NCBI RefSeq assembly: GCF_006442795.2 | Contig: NZ_CP083956.1 | Span: 2,271,501 to 2,335,500 of the forward strand | DNA from: Mesorhizobium sp. B1-1-8 | GTDB taxonomy: Bacteria; Pseudomonadota; Alphaproteobacteria; Rhizobiales; Rhizobiaceae | Reading direction: 5' to 3' | Length of the DNA stretch: 64,000 nucleotides | Program-made: the position numbers and the translations under genes | Shown here: piece after piece, positions 34,176-45,080 of the stretch | How positions within the stretch are numbered: position 1 is the first letter of the stretch | Layout of the letters: the number at the start of each line of letters is the position of its first letter | Notes under the pieces: model-generated | Seen by the model: the letters and a program-made list of their open reading frames with translations, nothing else | What the model was told of the DNA's origin: nothing | Databases searched by the model: none

Positions 34176-35687
34176 TCAGGATGCGATCGCGTCGGGGGTT
34201 TTCTTGTCGGGAAGAGCTGCGGCCAGGATTGCCCTCTCGGCGAACTGGCCGCGGGTGAGTTCGGCGCTGATGCGCCCGCCGCACATCACCAGGATGCGGT
34301 CGCAAATGCCCATCGCTTCCGGCAGTTCGGACGAGACGACGACGATCGCCATGCCGTCTTCGGCAAGCTGGTAGAGCAGTTCGTAAATTTCCGATTTGGC
34401 GCCGACATCGATGCCGCGCGTCGGCTCGTCGACGATCAGCACGCGTATGTCCTGTTCGGACAGCCAGCGGCCGAGGATGACCTTCTGCTGGTTGCCGCCG
34501 GACAAGTTGACGATATCCTGCTTGCGCGAAGGCGTGCGCACCTTGAGCTTCTTGATGAAGGTTTCGGCTGTCGCGATCTCGCTGGCACGGTTCAAAATGC
34601 CGAAGCGCGTGTGATGGCGCCTGGACGAGATGTTGATGTTCTCCTCGATCGAGCGCCCCTGGACGATGCCGTCATACTTGCGGTCTTCCGAGCACAGCAC
34701 GATACCGGCCCTGATCGCATCATGCGGACTGGCGGCGGCAATTGTCTTGCTGTCTACGGCGATTGTGCCGCCCGAGCGTGGATCGGCGCCAAAAACGAGC
34801 CGCATCAGTTCCGAGCGCCCGGCCCCGATCAGGCCGAAGAAGCCGACGATCTCGCCGGCGCGGGCTTCGAAGCTTGCCGGCGTCCGCAGCCTGGCGCCGC
34901 TCAGGCCATCGACCTTCAGCCGGACCCCGCCGGTCTTGCGCGGACGAAAACCCCAGATGTCGGAAATCTCGCGGCCGACCATTTCGGCGACGACCTGGTC
35001 GCGTGTGATACCCCTGAGCGTAGCGTGGTGTGCCGCGAGCCTGCCGTCGCGCAACACGGTCAGGCCGTCGCAGAGCCGGAACACTTCATCGAGCCGGTGC
35101 GACACATAGATGATCACCTTGCCTTCGCCACGCAGCCGGTCGATCAGGGCGAACAGGATTTCGCTTTCACGTGAGGACAAGGAAGAGGTCGGCTCGTCCA
35201 GCGCGATGACGCGCGCATCGAGCATGATCGCCTTGGCGATCTCGACCATCTGGCGTTCGCCGATCGACAGCGTCTTGATCTTGCGGCGCATGTCGATGTC
35301 GATGCCGGCCGATTTCAACTTGGCGCCGACATCCTCCAGCATCCTGCCGCGCGCGATGACGCCGGCGCTGGCGGGAAAGCGCCCGAGGCTGAGATTCTCG
35401 GCGACGGTGAGTTCCGGAACAAGCTGCAATTCCTGATGGATGACGATGACGCCATTGTCGAAGGCGTCGCGGGTCGAGGCATAGGCCTGGACCTTGCCGT
35501 CGATGGTTATTTCGCCGGCATCGGCATGCTGGTCGCCGGACAGGATCTTGATCAGAGTTGATTTGCCAGCGCCATTCTCGCCCATCAGCCCGTGCACGGC
35601 GCCCCTTTCGACGCCGAACGTCACGTCGGACAAAGCCGTGACGCCCGGGTAGGTCTTGGTGATGTTCGAGAAGTCGAGAAATGACAC
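34176..35687 (-). CDS. araG: Arabinose-type sugar ABC importer ATPase (double domain)
   Basis: 503-residue ATPase with two nucleotide-binding domains. The first has GENGAGKST, LSIGERQMVEIAKAI and VIALDEPTSSL; the second lacks a classical Walker A (FGLIGAGRSEL) and has LSGGNQQKVILGRWL and VLIVDEPTRGID. This is the CUT2 pattern. CSEDRKYDGIV and NINISSRR resemble AraG in particular. GTG 35687 (MSFLDFSNI) is preceded by AAGGATCGGAG; an ATG 36 bases upstream is possible. Confidence 0.87.
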   Translation of the reverse strand: MSFLDFSNITKTYPGVTALSDVTFGVERGAVHGLMGENGAGKSTLIKILSGDQHADAGEITIDGKVQAYASTRDAFDNGVIVIHQELQLVPELTVAENLSLGRFPASAGVIARGRMLEDVGAKLKSAGIDIDMRRKIKTLSIGERQMVEIAKAIMLDARVIALDEPTSSLSSRESEILFALIDRLRGEGKVIIYVSHRLDEVFRLCDGLTVLRDGRLAAHHATLRGITRDQVVAEMVGREISDIWGFRPRKTGGVRLKVDGLSGARLRTPASFEARAGEIVGFFGLIGAGRSELMRLVFGADPRSGGTIAVDSKTIAAASPHDAIRAGIVLCSEDRKYDGIVQGRSIEENINISSRRHHTRFGILNRASEIATAETFIKKLKVRTPSRKQDIVNLSGGNQQKVILGRWLSEQDIRVLIVDEPTRGIDVGAKSEIYELLYQLAEDGMAIVVVSSELPEAMGICDRILVMCGGRISAELTRGQFAERAILAAALPDKKTPDAIAS

Positions 35688-35726
35688 GGGCTCCGATCCT
35701 TCTGCGCATCCTTGCCGAGTCATGTC

Positions 35727-35759
35727 AAACTGGCGGCGGCATCAAGCCGCCGCCTGTTT
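35727..35759 (-). promoter_or_regulatory. Hairpin between araF and araG
   Basis: GGCGGCGGC (35732-35740) and its complement (35746-35754) form a perfect 9-bp stem with a 5-base loop. Outside one T-T mismatch, AAAC/GTTT (35727-35730 and 35756-35759) extends it. It lies between the binding-protein stop and the ATPase start, as in the other importers of this window. Confidence 0.6.
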
Positions 35760-35771
35760 GTACAGGAAGGA

Positions 35772-36761
35772 TTATTCGATGCCGAGGTCCTTGCGCACCT
35801 TCTGGTAATCGTCGCGCTTTGCCAGCGCGCCGGAGGTCAACGTAAGCTTCGCCGGCTCCTTGTTGTTGGCGATCCAGTTATACATGTTGAGCGCGGTCTC
35901 ATAGCCATGCCGCTTCGGCGAGATGATCACGGTGCCGACGAAGCCGGTCGCGGCGGGCTTCTTGAACTCGTTGATCGCCGATTCCGCGCCGCCGATGCCG
36001 ACGCCGATCATGCCGTCGGCGGGAATGCCGACACTTTCGGATGCGCGAACGGCGCCCAGCACGGCCTCGTCGTTGAGGCCGAAGGCAATCCACTTCTTGA
36101 TGTCGGCATGGGCATTGAGCACCACAGTCGCGGCGTTGAGGGCCGCTTCCGTGTCGGTCTTGGCTTGCGGGGCGTCGAAGATGTTCTGGGTCTTGAAGCC
36201 GGCGGCTTTCAGCACCGAAATCGCGCCTTCAACACGGTCGACGGCTGTCGGCAGCTGATCGTATGAAACGCGGATCGCGCCGACCTCGTCCATCTTCCAG
36301 CCGCGCGCCTTCATCTCGTCGACGATGGCCTGACCAACCGCCTCGCCGATCTTGGTGGCCGAGATGCCCATATGCGGCACGTCTTCCAGCGGCTTGCCGT
36401 CGGCGCCGACGAGGCGGTCGTCCACCGTCATCAGCTTGAGATTGTTGGCGGCGGCCTTGGCGACGATGCCTGGGCCGAGTTTCACGTCCGGCGTGCAGAC
36501 GACGAAGCCCTGAGCGCCCTGTGCACCGAGATTGTCGATCGCCGACATCAGCTTCTCGCCGTCTTCGGCGCCGATCTTGACGAGGGTGAAACCCTTTTCC
36601 TTGGCGGCCTGGTCGGCGAATTTCCATTCGTCCTGGAACCACGGCTCCTCCGGCTGTTTGACGATGAAGCCGATCTTGGTGTCCTGAGCATAGGCAGCGA
36701 TGGTCGTGACGGACAGCACGGCAAGCGCGCCCGCGACGAGCGCGGTCTTCAAAAGTCGCAT
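35772..36761 (-). CDS. araF: L-arabinose-type periplasmic binding protein
   Basis: 329-residue binding protein. The signal peptide ends at AAYA (about residue 25). The mature start KIGFIVKQPEEPWFQDEWKF closely resembles E. coli AraF, as do GFVVCTPDVKLGPGIVAKA, MTVDDRLVG and the late GYETALNMYNWIANN. ATG 36761 follows GGGAGGTAATC. In rhizobia AraF-like proteins can bind L-arabinose and D-galactose; the dgoD neighbour argues for galactose at least in part. Confidence 0.88.
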   Translation of the reverse strand: MRLLKTALVAGALAVLSVTTIAAYAQDTKIGFIVKQPEEPWFQDEWKFADQAAKEKGFTLVKIGAEDGEKLMSAIDNLGAQGAQGFVVCTPDVKLGPGIVAKAAANNLKLMTVDDRLVGADGKPLEDVPHMGISATKIGEAVGQAIVDEMKARGWKMDEVGAIRVSYDQLPTAVDRVEGAISVLKAAGFKTQNIFDAPQAKTDTEAALNAATVVLNAHADIKKWIAFGLNDEAVLGAVRASESVGIPADGMIGVGIGGAESAINEFKKPAATGFVGTVIISPKRHGYETALNMYNWIANNKEPAKLTLTSGALAKRDDYQKVRKDLGIE

Positions 36762-36820
36762 GATTACCTCCCAGCGATGGCCGGGCGCTTGAGCCCGGGT
36801 GCCGGAGTTTCTAGTTGTTT

Positions 36821-36853
36821 TTATCATACTCGTCAATTGATCTGGTATGATAA
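36821..36853. promoter_or_regulatory. Inverted repeat, candidate GntR-type operator
   Basis: TTATCATAC (36821-36829) and GTATGATAA (36845-36853) are perfect inverted copies separated by 15 bases. They lie between the divergent araF gene and the GntR regulator. The TATGATA core is like sites bound by FCD-type GntR regulators. The site may control both directions. Confidence 0.65.
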
Positions 36854-36957
36854 TTAAGATACATGCTCTGACCAGGGATCGCTGGCGCAATTGACCCGCA
36901 TCCGGTAAGGCCGGTTGTGCGAAACCGACAGGTTCGCCGCCTTGGAGGAGGGCTGAG

Positions 36958-37704
36958 GTGACCGAAACTTCGAAGAAGGCACAAGGCGACACCGCTACCC
37001 GCCGGCCGCGCGTGATGCCCGATGTAACGAAGGCGCTTGCCTCGGACATTTTTTCCGGGCGCTATCCGGCAGGCTCCTCCCTGCCGACCGAAAATGATCT
37101 CGGCGTCGAATACGGCGTCAGCCGCACCGTCATCCGCGAGGCTCTCAAAGTGCTGGCCGCCAAGGGACTGGTGCTGTCGCGGCCACGCATCGGCACGGTC
37201 GTATGTGAACAGGACAACTGGAACATTATCGATCCGCAGGTGCTGGCCTGGCACGCGCCGCATGCGCTCGACGACAAGCTATTCGACGCCATCCTTGAAA
37301 CGCGCCGCGCCATCGAACCACTGGTTGCCGAACTCGCCGCCACGCGTGCGACGCTGCAGGAAGTTGCCGACCTCGAGGCGGCGTGGCGCGGCATGGCCGG
37401 CGCAGGCGAGGACCTCGCCGCCTTCTCGCGCAGCGACATTGCCTTCCACCAGATCGTCTATGCCGCAAGCCACAACCCGATCTTCCGGCAGATCGGCAAT
37501 CTGATCGACACCGGGCTGAAGTTCTCGCTGGAAGCCTCAGCGACGATCTCGCTGGAAAGGCGCATGGAAGCGGTGGCGGCGCACCGCGAGGTGGTGGAGG
37601 CGCTGCGCATGCGCGATGCGACCGCGGCGCGGTGCGCGGCGAGCAATATCCTCGACCTTGCGGCGCGCGATCTGCTCAGCGCCAAAAAACTCAAGAACAA
37701 CTGA
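36958..37704 (+). CDS. GntR/FadR-family regulator (FCD), likely DgoR-like
   Basis: 248-residue regulator. The N-terminal winged helix-turn-helix is seen in [20 protein letters not shown] and [16 protein letters not shown]. The C-terminal FCD ligand domain has [15 protein letters not shown] and [14 protein letters not shown], which carry metal-binding His. GTG 36958 is preceded by GGAGGAG. It is divergent from araFGH and directly upstream of the galactonate dehydratase gene, so it is probably a galactonate-responsive repressor of both. Confidence 0.85.
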   Translation: MTETSKKAQGDTATRRPRVMPDVTKALASDIFSGRYPAGSSLPTENDLGVEYGVSRTVIREALKVLAAKGLVLSRPRIGTVVCEQDNWNIIDPQVLAWHAPHALDDKLFDAILETRRAIEPLVAELAATRATLQEVADLEAAWRGMAGAGEDLAAFSRSDIAFHQIVYAASHNPIFRQIGNLIDTGLKFSLEASATISLERRMEAVAAHREVVEALRMRDATAARCAASNILDLAARDLLSAKKLKNN

Positions 37705-37714
37705 GACGGATCGC

Positions 37715-38863
37715 ATGAAAATCACCTCGCTCACCACCTACATCGTGCCGCCGCGCTGGCTGTTCCTGAAGATCGAGACCGATGCCGGCGTCACCGGCTG
37801 GGGCGAGCCCGTCATCGAAGGCCGGGCGCTGACCGTCGAGGCGGCGGTCAAGGAATTCGCCGACTACCTCATCGGCAAGGATCCTCGCCTGATTGAGGAT
37901 CACTGGACGGTGATGCATCGCGGCGGCTTCTACCGCGGCGGGCCGATCCTGATGAGCGCCATCGCCGGCATCGACCAGGCGCTGTGGGACATCAAGGGCA
38001 AGGCGCTCGGGGTACCCGTGCACGAACTGCTCGGCGGCAGACTGCGCGACACCATCAAGGTCTATTCCTGGATCGGCGGCGACCGGCCGGCGGAGGTCGC
38101 GGCGGGCGCCAGGGAAGTGGTGGCACGCGGCTTCCATGCGCTCAAGATGAACGGCACCGAGGAACTGCAGATCGTCGACAGCCACGATAAGATCGACGCC
38201 GTGGTCGAGCGCGTCGCCATGGTGCGCGAGGCCGTCGGCCCGAATATCGGCATTGCCGTCGATTTCCATGGCCGCGTGCACCGGCCGATGGCGCGCATCC
38301 TGGTCAAGGAGCTTGAACTCTACAGGCTGATGTTCATCGAGGAACCGGTACTGAGCGAAAACCGCGAGGCGCTGAAGGAGATCGCCGCGCTCGGCTCGAC
38401 ACCGATCGCGCTCGGCGAACGGCTCTACAGCCGCTGGGACTTCAAATCCGTATTCGAGGAAGGCGTCGTCGACATCATCCAGCCCGACCTGTCGCATGCC
38501 GGTGGCATCACCGAATGCCGCAAGATCGCGGCGATGGCGGAAGCCTATGACGTGGCGGTGGCGCCGCACTGCCCGTTGGGACCGATCGCGCTCGCCGCCT
38601 GCCTGCAGCTCGACGCAGTCAGCTACAATTGCTTCATCCAGGAGCAGAGCCTGGGCATCCACTACAACGCCGGCAACGACCTGCTCGACTATGCCGCCAA
38701 CAAGGACGTCTTTCGCTATGAGGATGGCTACGTCGCCATTCCCGACGGCCCGGGCCTGGGTGTCGTGATCGACGAGGACTATGTCAAGGAGCGCGCCAGG
38801 GAAGGCCACAACTGGCGCAACCCGATCTGGCGCCACAAAGACGGCTCCTTTGCCGAGTGGTGA
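37715..38863 (+). CDS. dgoD: D-galactonate dehydratase
   Basis: 382-residue enolase-superfamily enzyme, exactly the length of E. coli DgoD and similar throughout (for example [63 protein letters not shown]). Asp of DFHGR, Glu of FIEEPVL and Glu of ALGERL are the metal ligands, and His of PHCPLGP is the catalytic residue. It converts D-galactonate to 2-keto-3-deoxygalactonate. dgoK and dgoA are not in the window. It starts ten bases after the regulator stop. Confidence 0.92.
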   Translation: MKITSLTTYIVPPRWLFLKIETDAGVTGWGEPVIEGRALTVEAAVKEFADYLIGKDPRLIEDHWTVMHRGGFYRGGPILMSAIAGIDQALWDIKGKALGVPVHELLGGRLRDTIKVYSWIGGDRPAEVAAGAREVVARGFHALKMNGTEELQIVDSHDKIDAVVERVAMVREAVGPNIGIAVDFHGRVHRPMARILVKELELYRLMFIEEPVLSENREALKEIAALGSTPIALGERLYSRWDFKSVFEEGVVDIIQPDLSHAGGITECRKIAAMAEAYDVAVAPHCPLGPIALAACLQLDAVSYNCFIQEQSLGIHYNAGNDLLDYAANKDVFRYEDGYVAIPDGPGLGVVIDEDYVKERAREGHNWRNPIWRHKDGSFAEW

Positions 38864-38971
38864 ACGGCACGGTCGCCGGCCGGCTTGACCCAGTATCGCC
38901 TACCACGCCTCAGTTCCCTGCTGGTTTCCCCCGATGTTCGACACCGGCGACAGCAGGAGATGCCGGGTCGC

Positions 38972-40096
38972 TCAGTCCTCGACCACGATGGCAGGTTGGC
39001 CGCGCTTGACATATCCGATCATCGCTGCCGACGGATAGCCGCTTGCGACAATTCTCCCGACCAATGCACCGGCACGGTCAGGATCGCAGGCTATCAGCAG
39101 CCCACCTGAAGTCTGTGGATCGGCAAGAAGATGGCGCCGCCACTCCGGCATATCCGACGGCAGGAGCACCGCATCGCCATAGCTCGACCAGTTGCGCCGC
39201 GATGCGCCGGTGACGAAACCTCGCTCCGCGAGCGCTGCCGCTTGTTCAAAGACGGGAACGTCGTGGTCGCAAATGACGAGCGCGCAGTCGGAGCCGCGCG
39301 CCATCTCAAGAGCATGTCCGATCAAGCCGAACCCGGTCACATCGGTGATCGCATGCACGCTTGCGTCCTCGGCGAGCTCCGCTCCAATCCGGTTGAGAAG
39401 GGTCGTCGAGGCGATCATCTCTTCGTAGCAGCCGGGCGGCAACGCCTGCTTTTTAATGGCCGCGGAATAGATTCCAACACCGAGACCTTTCGTCAGGATC
39501 AATGCATCGCCGGGCCTGGCTCCTGAATTGCGCCGGACGTCCGCTGGCCGGCAGGTGCCGATTACGGCAAGCCCGTAGATCGGTTCCGGCGAGTCAATCG
39601 AATGGCCGCCGGCGATGGGTATCCCGGCTGTGGCGCAAATGTCGTGGCCGCCCTTCAAGATTTCCTGGATGATGTCCGTCGGCAGTTTCTCGATCGGCAT
39701 TCCAAGGATGACCAGGGCCATGATTGGCCGCCCGCCCATTGCATAGACGTCAGAAAGTGCATTGGTCGCCGCAATCCGGCCGAAGTCGTACGGATCATCC
39801 ACCATCGGCATGAAAAAATCGGTGGTCGCAATCACGCAGGTCGTGTCGTCGATCTGCCAGACCGCGGCATCATCTCCGGTTTCGGTGCCGACAAGGAGTT
39901 GCCGAAAGGGATTGGGTTCCGTCTGCTTGGCAAGTAGTTGCTGCAGGACCGAGGGCGCCAGCTTACAACCGCAACCGCCGCCATGAGCAAGGCTGGTAAG
40001 GCGCAAAGGCGCTTCGGTGATATCGCCCCGCAACGCGGAAGCCGGTTCCAACACCACGCCATACAGTAGGGTCACATTCCGAAAAGCGTCAATCAC
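38972..40096 (-). CDS. selD: Selenophosphate synthase
   Basis: 374-residue enzyme that makes selenophosphate for tRNA-Sec charging. The active-site loop is HGGGCGCK, with Cys (not selenocysteine) at the catalytic position and the essential Lys. GDDAAVW and [19 protein letters not shown] are typical of the family. The start is uncertain: ATG 40096 gives an N-terminal extension of about 20 residues compared with E. coli. It is divergent from the formate dehydrogenase gene and is part of the Sec module ending at 50.25 kb. Confidence 0.92.
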   Translation of the reverse strand: MIDAFRNVTLLYGVVLEPASALRGDITEAPLRLTSLAHGGGCGCKLAPSVLQQLLAKQTEPNPFRQLLVGTETGDDAAVWQIDDTTCVIATTDFFMPMVDDPYDFGRIAATNALSDVYAMGGRPIMALVILGMPIEKLPTDIIQEILKGGHDICATAGIPIAGGHSIDSPEPIYGLAVIGTCRPADVRRNSGARPGDALILTKGLGVGIYSAAIKKQALPPGCYEEMIASTTLLNRIGAELAEDASVHAITDVTGFGLIGHALEMARGSDCALVICDHDVPVFEQAAALAERGFVTGASRRNWSSYGDAVLLPSDMPEWRRHLLADPQTSGGLLIACDPDRAGALVGRIVASGYPSAAMIGYVKRGQPAIVVED

Positions 40097-40238
40097 ATTT
40101 TCTTGCGCAGAACATTTGCCAGCTCCGATCCGCGCCCTAGGTCTTCGTTAGTTTGACATTGCGCCAATTCGGCTCAAAGCGGCGTCCTTATTCCTTGGTT
40201 CTGGATGCCCATGGGCGTGGAATTCGGGAGGAATCCAG

Positions 40239-43200
40239 ATGGACGTTGAACTCTCACGGCGCGCGTTCCTGCAGTCGGCAGGCGCGGGTCTCGCCGGCAC
40301 GACCTTAGGGGCTCTTGGTTTCGCCGACGTCGAGGCCACGCATGCGGCGGCGATACGGCCCTTCAAGCTCGCGACCATGGTCGAGACGCGCAACACCTGC
40401 CCCTACTGCTCGGTGGCCTGCGGCATCATCATGTATTCGAAAGGCGACCTCAGGAAGGGCGAAAAGGCCGAGATCACCCATATCGAGGGCGATACCGACC
40501 ATCCGACCAATCGCGGCACCTTGTGCCCCAAGGGATCGGCTCTGCTCGGCTTCGTGAAATCTCCGACCCGGCTGCAGCATCCAATGATCCGCAAGCCCGG
40601 GTCCGACAAGTTCGAGCCGATAGGTTGGGAGGAAGCGCTGGACCGCATCGCCCGCCTGATGAAGGACGATCGCGACAAGAACTTCGTCGCCAGGAACAAT
40701 GACGGCGTGACGGTCAACCGGTGGCTCACCACAGGCTTCCTCGCCGCCTCGGCTTCGACCAATGAAACCGCGTTCGCGACCTACAAGGTAGTCCGCAGCA
40801 CGGGCATACTGGCGTTCGACAACCAGGCACGTGTCTGACACGGCCCGACGGTGGCGAGTCTCGCCCCAACATTCGGCCGTGGCGCAATGACCAATTCCTG
40901 GACCGACATCAGGAACACGGATCTTGTTGTGATCATGGGCGGCAATGCCGCCGAAGCCCATCCGTGTGGCTTCAAATGGGTTACGGAAGCCAAGGCCAAC
41001 CGCGGCGCCAAGCTCATCGTCATCGATCCGCGCTTCACGCGCTCAGCCTCGGTGTCAGACGTCTATGCGCCGATCCGCCAGGGGACGGACATCGCCTTCC
41101 TGCTCGGGCTCATCAACTACTGTATCCAAAACAACAAGGTGCAGTGGGATTATGTGAAGGCCTTCACCAACGCGTCCTATGTCGTCAAGCAGGGCTTCAC
41201 TTACAAGGACGGCCTGTTCTCCGGCTATGACGAGGCGAAGCGCGACTACGACAAGTCGACCTGGGATTACGACATCGGCCCCGACGGCTTCGCCGTTGTC
41301 GACGAAACCCTGGCCAATCCACGTTGCGTCTGGAACCTGCTCAAGAACCACGTCGCGGTCTATACGCCCGAGATGGTCGAACGCATCTGCGGCACGCCGA
41401 AGCAGAAGTTCCTGCAGGTCGCCAAGATGATTGCGGAAACGTCCGCGCCGAACAAGGCGATGACGTCGATGTATGCGCTCGGCTGGACGCAGCACTCGAA
41501 GGGCTCGCAAAACATCCGCGCCATGGCGATGCTGCAGCTTGTGCTCGGCAATATCGGCATTCGCGGCGGCGGCATGAACGCGCTCCGCGGCCATTCCAAC
41601 ATCCAGGGGCTGACCGACCTCGGACTGATGTCGAACCTGCTGCCGGGTTATCTCACGGTGCCGACGCAGAAGGAGCCGGACCTCGCGACCTACATGTCGA
41701 CGCGCGGCTTCAAGCCGCTGCGGCCGAACCAGATGAGCTACTGGCAGAACTACAAGAAGTTCTTCGTCAGCTTCCAGAAGTCGATGTGGGGCGATGCGGC
41801 AACGCCGCAGAACGACTTCGCCTATGACTATCTGCCGAAGCTCGACGTGCCGGGCTACGACCTGCTGCGTACTTTCGAGCTGATGCACCAGGGCAAGATG
41901 AACGGCTATTTCTGCCAGGGCTTCAACCCGCTGCAGGCGGCACCAAACAAGAAGAAGGTGATCGAGTCGCTCTCGAAGCTCAAATTCCTCGTCATCATGG
42001 ATCCGCTGGACACGGAGACGGGGCGGTTCTGGGAGAACCATGGGGCATACAACGATGTCGATCCGACGAAGATTCAGACCGAGGTCTACCAGCTGCCCTC
42101 GACCTGCTTTGCGGAGGACGACGGCTCGCTGGTCAATTCAGGGCGCTGGCTGCAATGGCATTGGGCCGGCGGCACGCCCCCCGGGGAGGCCAAGCGCGAC
42201 ACGTGGATCATGGCGCAGCTCTACCTGCGCCTGAAGGAGCTCTACACCAAGGAAGGCGGCGCCTTCCCCGATCCGATCGTCAAGCTCACCTGGCCTTACG
42301 CCGATCCCGGCGATCCGAAAGCCGAAGAGCTTGCCCAGGAGATCAACGGCAGGGCGCTCGCCAGGGTGACCGACACGGCCGACCCGACGAAGGTGCTGGC
42401 CGAGGCCGGCAAGCTGCTGCCGGCCTTTGCCGCGCTGCGCGACGATGGCTCGACCGCCTGCGGCTGCTGGATCTATTCCGGCTGCTTCAACGAGAACGGC
42501 AACAACATGGCAAGGCGGGATACGAGTGATCCGGACGACGCCGGCTTCTATTCGAAATGGGCGTTCTCATGGCCCGCTAACCGCCGCATACTCTACAACA
42601 GGGCGTCGGCTGATCTCACCGGAAAACCCTGGGATCCGAGCCGCAAAGTCATCGAATGGGATGGCACGAAGTGGTCGGGCTACGACGTGCCCGACATTCT
42701 GCCCACTGCCAAACCCGATCAGGTCGGCCCGTTCATCATGAACCCGGAAGGCGTCTCGCGCTTCTTTACCCGAACCATGATGCGCGACGGACCGTTCCCT
42801 GCGCATTACGAGCCGTTCGAGTCGCCGATCGTCAATCCGGTGGCACCCAAGGTCCGCGGCAATCCCGCGGCGCGGGTGTTCCAGGGCGATATGGCCCAGT
42901 TCGCCGAAGCGGCCTCGCCGGAGTTCCCCTATGCGGCGACCTCCTACCGGCTGACCGAGCATTTCCACTTCTGGACCAAGCACGTCATCGTCAATGCGGT
43001 GATCCAGCCGGAATTCTTCGTGGAGATTTCGGAACAGCTGGCGGCCGAGAAGGGCATCACCAAGGGCGGCTGGGTCCGCGTCTGGTCGAAGCGCGGTTCG
43101 GTTGTGGCGAAGGCCATGGTCACCAAGCGGATCAGGCCGCTTACCTGCGACGGCAAGACCATTCACATCGTCGGCATACCCCTGCACTGGGGCTTCACGG

Positions 43201-43325
43201 GAGCGGCGAAGAAAGGCTTCGGCCCGAACATGCTCACGCCCTTTGTCGGCGACGCCAATATCGAGACGCCCGAGTACAAGGCGTTCCTGGTCAATATCGA
43301 GCCCGCGCCGGGCCCGGTGGCATAG
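40239..43325 (+). CDS. fdoG: Selenocysteine formate dehydrogenase-N/O catalytic subunit (in-frame UGA)
   Basis: 1028-residue molybdopterin enzyme if the UGA at 40836-40838 is read as selenocysteine (residue 200). The reading frame is open on both sides. The sequence around it, ARV-U-HGPTVASLAPTFGRGAMTN, matches the Sec site of E. coli FdnG/FdoG. A Tat signal (SRRAFLQSAGAG) exports it. The [4Fe-4S] ligands are in CPYCSVACG and later CPKG. It oxidises formate to CO2 in the periplasm and feeds the FdoH and FdoI subunits. ATG 40239 follows GGGAGGAATCCAG. The SECIS hairpin follows the UGA by 11 nt. Confidence 0.95.
40836..40867 (+). promoter_or_regulatory. Bacterial SECIS element with Sec UGA codon
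   Basis: UGA 40836-40838, then 11 nt, then a stem: GG (40850-40851) with CC (40866-40867), a bulged U at 40852, and GGCG (40853-40856) with CGCC (40862-40865). The loop AGUCU (40857-40861) contains the G-U pair recognised by SelB. Spacing, bulged U and loop copy the E. coli fdhF/fdnG elements. Confidence 0.9.
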
Positions 43326-43337
43326 GAGGGGCAAGCG

Positions 43338-44288
43338 ATGTTTCCTCCCATTCCCAACCCTTCGACGGCGCAGACGGCCCCGCGTCTCTCCGAGAAGGAC
43401 CTCATCCGCCGCTCTGCGTCGACCGTGCCTGCCCCGGAAAAGCAGCTGACGGAAGTCGCCAAGCTTATCGATGTCTCGAAATGCATCGGCTGCAAGGCCT
43501 GCCAGACGGCCTGCATCGAGTGGAACGACACGCATCCGGAGGTCGGCGTCTTCGCCGGCGCTTTCGAGAATCCGCCCGATCTGACGCCGGACATGTTCAC
43601 GCTGATGCGCTACAGCGAATGGGACAACCCCGAGACCAGTGAGCTCGAATGGCTGATCCGCAAGGACGGCTGCATGCACTGCGCCGATCCCGGCTGCCTC
43701 AAGGCCTGCCCGGCGCCGGGCGCGATCGTGCAATATTCGAACGGCATCGTCGATTTCGTCCATGAGAACTGCATCGGCTGCGGCTACTGCATCAAAGGCT
43801 GCCCGTTCAACATCCCGCGCATCTCCAAGGTCGACCACACGGCCTACAAATGCACGCTCTGCTCCGACCGCGTCGCGGTCGGCCAAGGCCCAGCCTGCGC
43901 CAAGGCCTGCCCGACCCAAGCGATCGTGTTCGGTACGAAGGAGGAGATGAAACAGCATGCCGACGGCCGCATCAAGGACCTCAAGTCGCGCGGCTTCGTC
44001 AATGCCGGCCTCTATGATCCGCCGGGCGTCGGCGGGACACATGTGATGTATGTGCTGCATCATGCCGACAAGCCGGAGATCTATAGCGGCCTGCCCAAGG
44101 ATCCGAAGATCAGTCCATTGGTCGAGGCTTGGAAAGGTGTGACCAAATATGCAGGCCTCACGATCATGGGTGTGGCGGCCGGTGTCGGCTTGCTCCATCA
44201 TTTGATCATGGGACCGAACAGGGTAACCGAGGCGGATGAGGAGCACGCCGAACAGCTGACGGAAGGCGACAGCCATGGCCGGGGATGA
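43338..44288 (+). CDS. fdoH: Formate dehydrogenase iron-sulfur subunit
   Basis: 316-residue electron-transfer subunit with four [4Fe-4S] ferredoxin motifs: [40 protein letters not shown] and CTLCSDR with CAKACP. A single hydrophobic segment near the C-terminus ([19 protein letters not shown]) anchors it. It carries electrons from FdoG to the cytochrome subunit FdoI. It starts 12 bases after fdoG and overlaps fdoI. Confidence 0.94.
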   Translation: MFPPIPNPSTAQTAPRLSEKDLIRRSASTVPAPEKQLTEVAKLIDVSKCIGCKACQTACIEWNDTHPEVGVFAGAFENPPDLTPDMFTLMRYSEWDNPETSELEWLIRKDGCMHCADPGCLKACPAPGAIVQYSNGIVDFVHENCIGCGYCIKGCPFNIPRISKVDHTAYKCTLCSDRVAVGQGPACAKACPTQAIVFGTKEEMKQHADGRIKDLKSRGFVNAGLYDPPGVGGTHVMYVLHHADKPEIYSGLPKDPKISPLVEAWKGVTKYAGLTIMGVAAGVGLLHHLIMGPNRVTEADEEHAEQLTEGDSHGRG

Positions 44289-44979
44289 CCTCAAGCCGAA
44301 CGAACAGGTCCATCCCGGCAAGCCGGTGATCGTGGACCGCTACACGGTGGGGGCACGGATCAACCACTGGATCACGGCGGCGAGCCTGGTCCTACTCGCC
44401 CTGTCCGGCCTTGCGATGTTCCACCCGAGCCTGTTCTTCCTGTCCGGCCTCTTCGGCGGGGGCCAGTTCACGCGCTTCATTCATCCCTGGATCGGCGTCG
44501 TGCTCTTCTTCAGCTTCCTTGGACTTTTCCTTCGATTCTGGAAGGCCAATCTGTGGAGACGCGAGGACGGGACGTGGCTCGGCCGTTTCCGCGACGTGCT
44601 GGCCAACCATGAGGATAATGTTCCCGAGGTCGGCAAATACAATGCCGGCCAAAAACTCGTCTTCTGGTCAATGTCGGTGCTGATTGTGATCCTCATCTCC
44701 AGTGGACTGGTGGCATGGGATCAGTATTTCTCCCAGTATACGACAATCGATCAGAAGCGTGTGGCCATACTTGTCCATTCCATAGCGGCGGTGGCGATCA
44801 TCGGCGTCTGGATCGTCCATTTCTACTCGGCCATCTGGGTGCGCGGTACCATTCCGGCCATGACACGTGGGCGGGTGACCGGCGGCTGGGCCTGGCGGCA
44901 TCACCGCAAATGGCTGCGGGAGCTCGTCACCAAATCGAGCAAGGAAACAGGATCATCGGGATCAAACCCCGCCGAATAG
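44275..44979 (+). CDS. fdoI: Formate dehydrogenase cytochrome b556 subunit
   Basis: 234-residue membrane subunit with four helices and haem-ligand histidines, for example in [30 protein letters not shown] and [18 protein letters not shown]. It anchors the complex and passes electrons to quinone. It starts inside the end of fdoH. The C-terminal tail is basic and Ser-rich. Confidence 0.92.
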   Translation: MAGDDLKPNEQVHPGKPVIVDRYTVGARINHWITAASLVLLALSGLAMFHPSLFFLSGLFGGGQFTRFIHPWIGVVLFFSFLGLFLRFWKANLWRREDGTWLGRFRDVLANHEDNVPEVGKYNAGQKLVFWSMSVLIVILISSGLVAWDQYFSQYTTIDQKRVAILVHSIAAVAIIGVWIVHFYSAIWVRGTIPAMTRGRVTGGWAWRHHRKWLRELVTKSSKETGSSGSNPAE

Positions 44980-45080
44980 AGCGGGTGCTGGTCGGATGAC
45001 TTTCCCGCCCTAGTTTTGTGTTTGCACATGATTTTTGCCGGTCAGGCAACCACGTGACCCGTGCGGTTCGTGAGGCTCGA

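Noticed and set aside
33181..34374. 397-codon plus-strand frame opposite araH
   Set aside because: Antisense to a clear permease, with very high Asp/Arg/Gln/His content and no motif.
40851..43325. Separate start of formate dehydrogenase after the TGA
   Set aside because: The sequence before and after the TGA forms one enzyme with the FdnG Sec context and SECIS; sel genes are present, so it is one selenoprotein gene.
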